From NCBI RefSeq assembly GCF_014191875.1, contig NZ_JACHXD010000002.1, positions 186,001 to 250,000 on the forward strand: a stretch of 64,000 bases of DNA, in the 5' to 3' direction. Positions 9,499-16,928 of the stretch are shown one piece after another. How positions within the stretch are numbered: the stretch's first letter is position 1; every line of letters starts with the position of its first letter. A program made the position numbers and the translations under genes. Under the pieces are notes generated by a model. It was not told where the DNA came from. It ran no database searches and was given only the letters and a program-made list of their open reading frames with translations. The stretch comes from Pseudoduganella violacea (GTDB lineage: Bacteria > Pseudomonadota > Gammaproteobacteria > Burkholderiales > Burkholderiaceae_D).

Positions 9499-10188
9499 AT
9501 GAAACTGCTGACTCTCTCTGCCCTGTTCCTGTCGGCCGGCGCCGCGCTGGCGCAGCCCGCCGCGCGCACCGACGCCGCCGTGCTGCAACAGACGGTCGAG
9601 CAATTCCTGCAAGTGCAGACGGGTGGGCTGCCGGGCAAGGTCAGCCTCAGCGTCGGCCCCATCGAGCCGCGTCTGAGTCTGGGCGCCTGCGCCGCGCCGG
9701 AAGCGTTCATGATGCCGGGCGCGCGCGCCTGGGGCCGCACCACGGTGGGCGTGCGCTGTGCGGCGCCCTCAGTATGGACGGTGTATATTCAAGCCAGGGT
9801 GACGGTGGAAGGCGATTACATCGCCAGCGCCGTGCCCTTGGCCCAGGGCCAGCCCATCGTGGCGGCCCAGCTGACGACGCTGAAAGGCGATCTGACGGCG
9901 CTGCCGCCGGGCGTGGCCACCGATGCCAGCCAGGTGGTCGGCCGCAGCAGCAATCTCTCGCTGCCGGCCGGCGTGCCGCTGCGCCTCGATACCCTGCGCA
10001 GCAGGCAAGTGGTCTTGCAGGGGCAACTGGTGCGCCTGGTCAGCAGCGGCAATGGCTTCAGCATCTCGTCGGAGGGCAAGGCCGCGGCCAATGCCGCCGA
10101 AGGCCAGACTGTCCAGGTCAGGACGGCCAGCGGGCAGTCGGTGTCCGGCGTGGCGCGGGCCGGCGGACTGGTCGAGGTAGCTTTCTGA
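9499..10188 (+). CDS. flgA: Flagellar P-ring assembly chaperone FlgA
   Basis: FlgA helps FlgI subunits assemble into the P ring in the periplasm. The start at ATG 9499 is preferred over one at 9397 because it begins directly with a signal peptide (MKLLTLSALFLSAGAALAQ), giving 229 residues. The C-terminal SAF-type domain is visible (VPLAQGQPIVAAQLT, LRLDTLRSRQVVLQGQLV, AEGQTVQVRTASGQSVSG). It is transcribed divergently from flgB and is followed by the sigma28 promoter of flgM. Confidence 0.93.
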   Translation: MKLLTLSALFLSAGAALAQPAARTDAAVLQQTVEQFLQVQTGGLPGKVSLSVGPIEPRLSLGACAAPEAFMMPGARAWGRTTVGVRCAAPSVWTVYIQARVTVEGDYIASAVPLAQGQPIVAAQLTTLKGDLTALPPGVATDASQVVGRSSNLSLPAGVPLRLDTLRSRQVVLQGQLVRLVSSGNGFSISSEGKAAANAAEGQTVQVRTASGQSVSGVARAGGLVEVAF

Positions 10189-10211
10189 CAAGAAAAGTGG
10201 TCTGGTGGGTC

Positions 10212-10238
10212 TAAAGTTTGGCGAATAGCTGCCGATAT
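10212..10238 (+). promoter_or_regulatory. Sigma28 (FliA) promoter of flgMN
   Basis: TAAAGTTT, 11 bases, GCCGATAT matches the FliA consensus (TAAAGTTT-N11-GCCGATAA) at 15 of 16 fixed positions with exact spacing. It lies between flgA and flgM, 48 bases before the flgM start. FliA-dependent expression of its own antagonist FlgM is a well-known feedback loop. Confidence 0.88.
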
Positions 10239-10286
10239 AAGACTCGTATCCCGGAGTAAAGACTCCAACCAGACGAGGATAAAGCT

Positions 10287-10601
10287 GTGAAGATCAATAA
10301 TTCAGTTAACACCACACCGGGCCTGCAGAACACGCCGGCGCCCGCCAATACCACCGCGCGCGGCGCGGAGAAGGCGGCCGCCCCGGCACCCCAGGCCGGG
10401 GCAGACAATGTACGCCTGTCGGCACAAGGACAGGCCATGGCGGCCGGAGCAGCCAGCAGCAGCAACGCCGTGTTCGACAGCAAAAAAGTCGAACGCATCA
10501 AATTGGCGATTGCCGATGGCCAGTTCCAGGTCAATTCAGAAAAAGTAGCGGACGGCTTGCTGGAAACGGTCAAGGATCTGCTGCACTCGCGTAAACGTTA
10601 G
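10287..10601 (+). CDS. flgM: Anti-sigma28 factor FlgM
   Basis: FlgM binds and inhibits FliA until it is exported through the finished hook. The product is 104 residues. It starts at a GTG (10287) with a GAGGA ribosome binding site about 7 bases upstream; no ATG gives the proper N-terminus. Family features are the disordered Ala/Pro/Thr-rich N-terminal half, the segment DNVRLSAQGQ, and the C-terminal FliA-binding helix (KKVERIKLAIADGQFQVNSE, then VADGLLETVKDLL). flgN follows after 8 bases. Confidence 0.94.
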   Translation: MKINNSVNTTPGLQNTPAPANTTARGAEKAAAPAPQAGADNVRLSAQGQAMAAGAASSSNAVFDSKKVERIKLAIADGQFQVNSEKVADGLLETVKDLLHSRKR

Positions 10602-10609
10602 GATCCAGC

Positions 10610-11074
10610 ATGAACACCGTGTCCCCGATGGCCAGCCTGCATGAAGAGCAGAGCCTGATTTCCGCCCTGCTGGAAATCCTGAAGCTGGAGCAAAAACATC
10701 TGGTGGCCGCGGACATCGACAGCCTGACCGCCCTCACCCCGCAGAAAACCGCGCTGGTGAACCAGATGGCGGTGCTGGCCAGCCAGCGTCACAGCGCCCT
10801 CGGCGCCGCCGGCTACGCCGCCCAGGAAAGCGGCATGGAAGCCTGGCTGGCCGCGAGCGGCGACGCGAATGCCCACAGCCTGTGGCAGCAAGTGCTGGAA
10901 CTGACGCGCGAAGCCAAGGAAATGAACCGCCTGAATGGCGTGCTGATCAACAAACACCTGAACCACACGCAAGGCGCGCTGAACGCGCTGCGCCCCCAGA
11001 CCCAAAGCCAGGTCTACGGCCCCAGCGGCCACGCCACGGCCGGCCGCAGCAGCCGCGGCTTCCTCGCCCGCTAA
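10610..11074 (+). CDS. flgN: FlgK/FlgL export chaperone FlgN
   Basis: FlgN is the cytoplasmic chaperone for the hook-associated proteins FlgK and FlgL. The product is 154 residues, all-helical, with the FlgN pattern (LLEILKLEQKHLVAADIDSL near residues 17-36, and WQQVLELTREAKEMNRLNGVLI later). It follows flgM within 8 bases and ends at a clear intrinsic terminator. Confidence 0.92.
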   Translation: MNTVSPMASLHEEQSLISALLEILKLEQKHLVAADIDSLTALTPQKTALVNQMAVLASQRHSALGAAGYAAQESGMEAWLAASGDANAHSLWQQVLELTREAKEMNRLNGVLINKHLNHTQGALNALRPQTQSQVYGPSGHATAGRSSRGFLAR

Positions 11075-11095
11075 GTTTTTTTCGCGGAAATGAAC

Positions 11096-11117
11096 AAGCC
11101 GGCGCTGCCGGCTTTTT
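11096..11117 (+). terminator. Intrinsic terminator after flgMN
   Basis: A perfect 8-bp stem (AAGCCGGC / GCCGGCTT) with a GCT loop is followed by a T run on the plus strand, 22 bases after the flgN stop. The T run is on the plus strand only, so it would not stop the facing motD transcript efficiently. Confidence 0.88.
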
Positions 11118-11172
11118 GCATTGGGTCATCCGGCTTGTTTTTTTCGTCGTGGACAGCGCTCGGTCGCCATGC

Positions 11173-11955
11173 CTAAGGCTGGGTCGCTGGGGCAGCGGCC
11201 TCGGTGGGGATTTCCGTGCTCGGATCGGGAATGCCGGACAGAATGGTGACGGCGACGCGGCGGTTGCGTGCCCGGCCTTCCGGCGTCTCGTTGGGCGCCA
11301 CCGGGAAGTTCGACGCATGGCCGACCGCCGTCATGCGCTCGGGCGGCACGCCCGCTTCAATGAACAGGCGCACCACGCTGCCGGCGCGCATGGCCGACAA
11401 TTCCCAGTTGGAGGGGAAGATGGCGTTGCGGATCGGCACATTGTCGCTATGCCCCTCCACCTGCACCGCATGGCTGTCGTCCTTGAGCAGGGTGGCCACC
11501 GCCTGCAGCGCCTCGCGCGACTCGGCCGTCAAGCGCGCGTCGCCCGGATCGAACAGCACGCTGGCATTGATTTCGACGCTGACGCCGCGGCTGTTCTGCG
11601 TCACGCGCACCTTGCCCTCCTTCACCAACGGCGCCAGGGTCGACAGCAGATCCTGGGCCAGCTTGGTCATCTGCTCCTTTTCCTTGCGGATCAGTTCGGT
11701 GCGCCGCTTCAGGCCGGGATTGGGAATCGGCAGGTTCTGCACCTGGGTATTGATCGGCTCGGCCGAACCCTGGCCGCCGAAAGCATCGCCGAGGGCGTCG
11801 GAAAACACCTTGTACTTGCCGATATTGACCGAGGAGATCGCATACATCACGACGAAGAAGGCGAACAACAGCGTGATAAAGTCAGCGTAGGAGATCAGCC
11901 AGCGCTCGTGGTTTTCCGGCTCATCGTCGAACTTGCGGCGCGCGCGGCGTTCCAT
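11173..11955 (-). CDS. motD: Flagellar motor stator protein MotD (MotB/OmpA type)
   Basis: This is the peptidoglycan-anchored stator subunit that works with MotC. The 260-residue product has a short N-terminal cytoplasmic part and one membrane segment at about 22-41, with the stator proton-pathway motif SYADFITLLFAFF and likely key Asp25. A C-terminal OmpA-like peptidoglycan-binding domain covers about 140-250 (VEGHSDNVPI and NRRVAVTIL). The operon position fliA-motC-motD and the sequence type match the MotCD stator of Pseudomonas rather than MotAB. Its start overlaps the motC stop by one base. Confidence 0.9.
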   Translation of the reverse strand: MERRARRKFDDEPENHERWLISYADFITLLFAFFVVMYAISSVNIGKYKVFSDALGDAFGGQGSAEPINTQVQNLPIPNPGLKRRTELIRKEKEQMTKLAQDLLSTLAPLVKEGKVRVTQNSRGVSVEINASVLFDPGDARLTAESREALQAVATLLKDDSHAVQVEGHSDNVPIRNAIFPSNWELSAMRAGSVVRLFIEAGVPPERMTAVGHASNFPVAPNETPEGRARNRRVAVTILSGIPDPSTEIPTEAAAPATQP

Positions 11956-12701
11956 CAGTGTTCCCGCAGCAGCGTGGCGACGCGCTCGTCGATGATGCGC
12001 GTGAAGTCGCCGGTGGCGATGTCGTAGAACACGGCGGCGGCGATTTCCTGCTGGTGCACCTGCTGCGTGACGATATTCTTGAGCTTGTTGGCGATCGGGT
12101 AGAAGAATAGATTGGCCAGGCCCACGCCGTAAATGGTGGAGACGAAGGCCACGGCGATGCCTGGTCCCAGTTTGCTCGGGTCGCTCAGGTTTTCCATCAC
12201 GCTGATCAAGCCCAGTACCGCGCCCAGAATACCGATGGTGGGCGAGTAGCCGGCCGCCGACTCCCAGATGCGCACGGCCTGGCGCTCGGCCATTTCAAAG
12301 GCCGTGATCTCGGTGTCGAGCAGCTGGCGCAGCTTGTCCGGGGCGACGCCATCGACGATCATGCGCAAGCCCTTGGCATTGAATTTGTCCTTCGACGAGA
12401 GCATGAAGCGCTCCAGCGACAGCAGGCCGTCGCGGCGCGCCGCCAGGTTCCAGGCATTGATGTCGCGCGCCAGCGCGGCGCGGCTGTCGGCCGGCGGCGC
12501 GAACACCCAGCGCAGCATCCACACGCCGCGGCGCAGGGTGGACGGGCGGGTTTGCAGCAGCACGGCGCCGAAGGTGCCGACCACCACGATGGCAAAAGCG
12601 GCCGGCTGCACCAGGGACGACCATTTGCCGCCCTCCAGGCCCTGGCCGACCAAGACCCCGGCCAGTCCCAGCAAGACACCGATTACGCTGGCCCAGTCCA
12701 T
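11955..12701 (-). CDS. motC: Flagellar motor stator protein MotC (MotA type)
   Basis: The product is 248 residues, the inner-membrane proton channel half of the stator. It has four membrane segments of the MotA/ExbB type. The characteristic stretch AAGYSPTIGILGAVLGLISVMENLSDP, read in two blocks, covers about residues 168-195, followed by GIAVAFVSTIYGVGLANLFFYPI. The start overlaps the fliA stop region by 19 bases, and the stop overlaps the motD start by one base. Confidence 0.92.
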   Translation of the reverse strand: MDWASVIGVLLGLAGVLVGQGLEGGKWSSLVQPAAFAIVVVGTFGAVLLQTRPSTLRRGVWMLRWVFAPPADSRAALARDINAWNLAARRDGLLSLERFMLSSKDKFNAKGLRMIVDGVAPDKLRQLLDTEITAFEMAERQAVRIWESAAGYSPTIGILGAVLGLISVMENLSDPSKLGPGIAVAFVSTIYGVGLANLFFYPIANKLKNIVTQQVHQQEIAAAVFYDIATGDFTRIIDERVATLLREH

Positions 12702-13414
12702 GCCTGCTCCCTCAAAGTCGCCCGCAGCCGTGCCACGGCCTGGGTATGCAGTTGCGATACGCGCGATTCGGAGACCCCCATCACCGCGCCGATTTCCTTC
12801 AGATTCAATTCTTCCTCGTAATACAGGCCCATCAAGATCTTCTCGCGCGGCGGCAAGGCATCGATGGCATCGATCACGGCCTGGCGGAAGTCGGTGTCGA
12901 GCAAGGCGCGCAGCGGATCGGCCTCCTCGTCGTGGGCATAACGGTCGAGGAAGCTGTCATTGCCATCCTCGTCGTGGAAATCCTCGTAGTACACCAGTTG
13001 GTGGCCGCCGCCTTCGGACAGCATTTCCTGGTAATCGGCCAGCGAGAGCTTGAGCATCTTCGCCACTTCCGATTCGCTCGGCGGCCGGCCCAGGCGCTGC
13101 TGCAGCGTGGACATGGCGCTTTCGATCTTGCGCATGTCTTGGCGCATGCTGCGCGGCATCCAGTCGCTGCTGCGCAATTCATCGAGCATGGCGCCGCGGA
13201 TGCGCATCACCGCATAGGTTTCAAACTGGGCACCATGGGTTTCTTCGTAGCGGTTGATTGCATCGAGCAAGCCGATCATTCCCGCTTGTACCAGGTCATC
13301 CACTTCTACGCTGGGCGGCAGTTTTGCCTTCATATGGTGGGCCAGGCGCTTGACCAAGGGCATATGCTCCGTCAGCAGCGAATCCTTGTCCACCTTCCCT
13401 TTGACCGTGTACAT
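12683..13414 (-). CDS. fliA: Flagellar sigma factor FliA (sigma28)
   Basis: FliA directs RNA polymerase to late flagellar and chemotaxis genes. The 243-residue product contains sigma region 2 (LVKRLAHHMKAKLPPSVEVD, then DLVQAGMIGLLDAINRYE), region 3, and region 4 with a helix-turn-helix near the end (ILMGLYYEEELNLKEIGAVM, then GVSESRVSQLHTQA). It lies 24 bases after flhG and overlaps motC. Two sigma28-like promoters in this window (before flgM and flgK) are probable targets. Confidence 0.97.
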   Translation of the reverse strand: MYTVKGKVDKDSLLTEHMPLVKRLAHHMKAKLPPSVEVDDLVQAGMIGLLDAINRYEETHGAQFETYAVMRIRGAMLDELRSSDWMPRSMRQDMRKIESAMSTLQQRLGRPPSESEVAKMLKLSLADYQEMLSEGGGHQLVYYEDFHDEDGNDSFLDRYAHDEEADPLRALLDTDFRQAVIDAIDALPPREKILMGLYYEEELNLKEIGAVMGVSESRVSQLHTQAVARLRATLREQAWTGPA

Positions 13415-13438
13415 AAATTCTAGTTTTGTTCTTGAACA

Positions 13439-14257
13439 CTAAAAATGGCTGTTGCTCCCCGTGGATAAGGACGGCGCAGCAGCCAGCGCAAAGCGGCCAG
13501 CCAGCTGACGAAACGCGACCGAAGCACCGGCCAGCGGGAATGCGTCAACCACCGCGCGCCCCAGGCGCGCTGCGCGGTGCAGATACTCGTCGGCCGGCAC
13601 GGAACCCATGGACACCAGGTTCACGGCCAGGTAACGGCTTGCCGCCTGCGCCATATTATCGTAAACCAACCTCGCTTCGGCCTCTGTCGCACCGGTTACC
13701 AGGATGCCGAAGGGGCGGCGGCCTAGTTCATGGCTCAAACGCTTAATCATTAGATAAGCATTTTTGATGGATTCGGCGCTGTTCGACACCTGCACCACGA
13801 TCTCGGAACTGGCCATGATCGGCACCGGGAAGGCGTCGCCATCGAACTCGCCGTCGACCACCACGATGCCCGTCTGCTTGGCCAGCACATCGAAGGCCTT
13901 GGCCAGGCGGCGGCCTTCGTCCGGACCGCGGCGCGCTTCGCCGCCCGTCATCGACACCACGCCGAAGCCTTGCGGCGCGGGTTGGATCACCTCATTGAGC
14001 GCGCATTGCTGGCGCGCCACGTCGAGCAGGCGCGCGCCGCCGTCCAGGCCGAGGCGCGACGCCACCCCATGCTCGCTGTCGCAGGCGTCGACCAGCACCA
14101 CATCGTTGCCGGCGCGCGCCAGCGAGGCGCCCAGATTGACCAGCATGGAACCCTTGTCGTCGCGTGGCGTGGCCGAGAGGAAGGTGATGATGCGCGGCTG
14201 CGGCCCCGCCAGCATGCGGCGCAGGCCTTCGGCCTGGTCGAAATTGAAGTTAGCCAA
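13439..14257 (-). CDS. flhG: FlhG/FleN-like MinD-family protein with degenerate Walker A
   Basis: FlhG/FleN ATPases limit flagellar number together with FlhF. The 272-residue product starts with the FlhG activation helix (DQAEGLRRML, residues 7-16) and keeps the Walker A-prime Asp57 (DVVLVDA) and a Walker B-like IVVVDGEFD. The deviant Walker A, normally KGGxGKT/S, is replaced by residues 30-38 TPRDDKGSM. The signature lysine and the Ser/Thr after the second lysine are both lost. ATP binding may therefore be weak or absent. The start overlaps the flhF stop by 8 bases, the usual flhF-flhG coupling. Confidence 0.88.
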   Translation of the reverse strand: MANFNFDQAEGLRRMLAGPQPRIITFLSATPRDDKGSMLVNLGASLARAGNDVVLVDACDSEHGVASRLGLDGGARLLDVARQQCALNEVIQPAPQGFGVVSMTGGEARRGPDEGRRLAKAFDVLAKQTGIVVVDGEFDGDAFPVPIMASSEIVVQVSNSAESIKNAYLMIKRLSHELGRRPFGILVTGATEAEARLVYDNMAQAASRYLAVNLVSMGSVPADEYLHRAARLGRAVVDAFPLAGASVAFRQLAGRFALAAAPSLSTGSNSHF

Positions 14258-15734
14258 GGTGCACCTCGCGCGCCAGGGTATCGCCGCCGGCTGCGGCCAT
14301 CAGCAGGGGCAGGTCGGCCTCGGCCACTTGGCGGCTGGCCGCTTCGCGGCGGAAGGCGCGCTCGACCAGTTGGGCCGGGTCGGCCAGGTGCAGGTCTTCC
14401 GGCACGCGCTGGCCGTTGGAGACGTAGAACAGATTGAGCTTCTGGCGGATCAGCACGTCGAGCACATTGCCCAGCGAGGCCGCTTCGTCGAGCTTGGTCA
14501 TGATGCAGCCGGCCAGGCCGCTGCCCTGGTAGGCGCGCACCACTTCGCTCAGGGTTTCCTGGGTCGCCGTCGCGTTCAGGCACAGCAGGCGCTTCACATT
14601 CGCGTCCACGCCCTGCAGCATGGCGACCTGCTCGGTCACCATCTGGTCGCGCTGGCTGACGCCGACGGTGTCGATCAGCACGGTGTGCTTGTTCTTGAGT
14701 TCTTTCAAGGCGATGCGCAGGTCGGCTTCGTCCTTGACCGAGTGCACCATCACGCCGAGGATCTTGCCGTAGATGCGCAACTGCTCGTGGGCGCCGATAC
14801 GGTAGGCGTCGGTGGTGATCAGGGCCAGTTTTTCCGGGCCGTGGCGCATCACGCAGCGCGCCGCCAGCTTGGCGGTGCTGGTGGTCTTGCCGACGCCGGT
14901 GGGGCCGACCAGGGCGAACACGCCGCCCTGCTCGATCAGCGCCTGCTCATTGGCCATGGCGCTGATATTGCGCGCCAGGACCGTCTTGATCCATTGCAGG
15001 CTGGCGGCGCCGTCGCGGCCGGCCGGCAGCTTGTCGATCAGGTAGCGCGCCAGCGTGGCCGAAAAACCGGCGGCCAGCATTTCGCGCAGCACCGCCGTCT
15101 TCTGCGGCTCGCGCTGCTGGGTGGCGCCCCAGGACAGCTCGGCCAACTGGGTTTCCATCATGCCGCGCATGGCGCGGATCTCGTTCATCATGCCGCTCAT
15201 CTCGGCGGCCGCATTGGCCTTGGCCGAGGCCACGGCGTCCGCCACCAGGGCGGAAATGCGGTCCATATCCAGGGTCGGTGCGGCCGGCGCCGGCGGCGCC
15301 GCATTGGCTGGTGCGCGCGGCGCGCTGCGCTGCGGCGCGGCAGGACGGGCCGCCGTGGCGGCAGGCGCTTGCGGACGCGGCTGTGGGCGCGGCGCGGCGG
15401 CGGCTGGCGCGGCAGTGGCAATGGCTGGCGTCGCGGCGCCAAAAGCGGCCGTGGCGGCGGACAGCAGGCTGCTGGCACGCGCCGCGAGGGCAGGTTCCAG
15501 TTCGGCGGCAAAGTCCTGCGCGGCCGGCAACTCCAGACGCGGCGCCGGTGCGGCCATCGGCGAATCGCCCGGCGGCATCGCGAGAGAGGCGGCATCGTCA
15601 TTGGCCAGCGCGAGGATTTCGACCACGCCATCGGCTTGACGGTTGGACAAAATCACCGCGTCGGGGCCGAGGGCCTCACGCACCTTGCGCAAAGCCTCAC
15701 GCGATGTGGGTGCGGTAAATTTTTTGACGTTCAT
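14250..15734 (-). CDS. flhF: Flagellar biosynthesis SRP-type GTPase FlhF
   Basis: FlhF is a signal-recognition-particle-family GTPase that sets the place and number of polar flagella. The start at ATG 15734 has an AGGAG site 8 bases upstream and gives the conserved N-terminus MNVKKFTAPTSREALRKVRE (494 residues). An Ala/Pro-rich linker covers about 95-155. The NG domain follows, with the P-loop GPTGVGKT at about 277-284 and the SRP GTPase elements LALITTDAYRIGAHEQL, DTVGVSQRD and TKLDEAASLG. Confidence 0.95.
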   Translation of the reverse strand: MNVKKFTAPTSREALRKVREALGPDAVILSNRQADGVVEILALANDDAASLAMPPGDSPMAAPAPRLELPAAQDFAAELEPALAARASSLLSAATAAFGAATPAIATAAPAAAAPRPQPRPQAPAATAARPAAPQRSAPRAPANAAPPAPAAPTLDMDRISALVADAVASAKANAAAEMSGMMNEIRAMRGMMETQLAELSWGATQQREPQKTAVLREMLAAGFSATLARYLIDKLPAGRDGAASLQWIKTVLARNISAMANEQALIEQGGVFALVGPTGVGKTTSTAKLAARCVMRHGPEKLALITTDAYRIGAHEQLRIYGKILGVMVHSVKDEADLRIALKELKNKHTVLIDTVGVSQRDQMVTEQVAMLQGVDANVKRLLCLNATATQETLSEVVRAYQGSGLAGCIMTKLDEAASLGNVLDVLIRQKLNLFYVSNGQRVPEDLHLADPAQLVERAFRREAASRQVAEADLPLLMAAAGGDTLAREVHLG

Positions 15735-15848
15735 TGCAGCTCCTGTGTCACGATGCGCCGCCAATTAGCGACTCAATTCTCATGGTGAAATTATTCACGA
15801 TGCACAGGAGAAACCATCACTCGAACAAGTGCCGAAACACCTCGCATT

Positions 15849-16859
15849 TCAGGGGGTCGTTCTGCCCTCTTCCGCCCCCCACACCTCCTCCAGCGTTGCC
15901 GCATCGAGCAAGCGCTCGCCCCAGTGCAGCAATTGCGCGGCGCTGGCTTGTCGCAGACGGTTTTGCACCGCCGCCGGCAAGGCGCCGAAACGCCGCGTTA
16001 ACTGCCGGTCCAGCAACTCGGCCTGCCCTCGCTGCAATCCTTGCTGCAGTCCTTCCCGCAATCCTTCCTGAAGTCCCTCTTGAAGTCCCTCTTGAAGCCC
16101 AATTTGCCGTCCTATTCTTTCAAATGACGATACGTATGGCATGGCACCTTCTCCTTCCATTTCCCGAATATCGCTGCGCAACTCAAGCTCCAGCTCGGTT
16201 GGCAGGCACAAAATCCAGTCGATCACCAGCAGCAGATCCATGATACGCCGCCGGTCCCACTGGCGCCGGAACAACAGGCGAATCAGATAGCGCTTGCCGG
16301 CATAGGCCACCAGCGGCTGCCGGCGGCAGCGCTGCGCCATCAAGTGGGCCGCCGTCACCAGGGCAAAGGGATTATCCTCCCCCAGCAAGTCCGGCAGGCG
16401 CGGCGCGTAATCGAGCAGCTTGGCCAGCGCGAACTGCAGGCGCATCTCACTGCCGAGCAGGCGATAGGAAAACTGGTGCGGCCGCCAGCTCGGGCTATGG
16501 TCGGCCAGCAGCACCAGGCTGGCTACCGGCCGCCGGTAGCGCTCATAGCTGCGGTAATTGCAGGTGAAGACGCGCTCGGCCAGGCTGCAGTCGCGGGCCG
16601 CCTGCACTTCGAGATGCAGCAGCACCCATTGCTCACTCCCGGTGCGCAGATGAACACGCACCAGCTTGTCGGCCAGGCGTCGGCCCTGGGCGCTGTCGTG
16701 GCAGATTTGCGCCAGCTCCTGGTCGAGAAAGACATGGGGCCGCGTCCAGTCGATGGCGGCATGGGCGGCCGGAAAATAGAAGGCGAGAAAATCCAGCAGA
16801 TAGCGCGTCAGCGCATCCTTCCAGGGCGTGTCGTAATCATGGCGGGACGGGGCAGGCAT
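15849..16859 (-). CDS. DUF4351 / Rpn-like PD-(D/E)XK nuclease-family protein
   Basis: The 336-residue product resembles the transposase_31/Rpn and DUF4351 proteins, thought to be nuclease-fold enzymes. Visible features are an N-terminal WKDALTRYLLDFLAFYFP segment, FLDQEL near 44-49, and LLHLEVQ (Glu84, Gln86), which could supply the E-x-Q pair of a PD-(D/E)XK site. Four-residue repeats (GLQE type) lie at 253-276, followed by a DUF4351-like tail (LLDRQLTRRFGALP). It sits between flhA and flhF, on the same strand, and is foreign to flagellar operons. Its own function is unknown; DNA cleavage is an inference. Confidence 0.75.
   Translation of the reverse strand: MPAPSRHDYDTPWKDALTRYLLDFLAFYFPAAHAAIDWTRPHVFLDQELAQICHDSAQGRRLADKLVRVHLRTGSEQWVLLHLEVQAARDCSLAERVFTCNYRSYERYRRPVASLVLLADHSPSWRPHQFSYRLLGSEMRLQFALAKLLDYAPRLPDLLGEDNPFALVTAAHLMAQRCRRQPLVAYAGKRYLIRLLFRRQWDRRRIMDLLLVIDWILCLPTELELELRSDIREMEGEGAMPYVSSFERIGRQIGLQEGLQEGLQEGLREGLQQGLQRGQAELLDRQLTRRFGALPAAVQNRLRQASAAQLLHWGERLLDAATLEEVWGAEEGRTTP
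16029..16112. repeat. Seven tandem 12-base units inside the DUF4351 gene
   Basis: Units start at 16029, 16041, 16053, 16065, 16077, 16089 and 16101. They end in TCC or CCC and share the pattern (T/C)(T/C)-C/T-TGAAGTCC or CTGCAATCC. Each encodes four residues of the GLQE/GLRE/GLQQ repeat on the minus strand. Because the period is a multiple of three, copy number can change without a frameshift. The two units at 16077 and 16089 differ by one base. Confidence 0.85.
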
Positions 16860-16928
16860 GGCCCCAGTCTAGCCCTGCCGCTGTCGCGGCAAGGCCGACT
16901 GGCGCAAACCCGGGGCGCTTGCGCGCCC

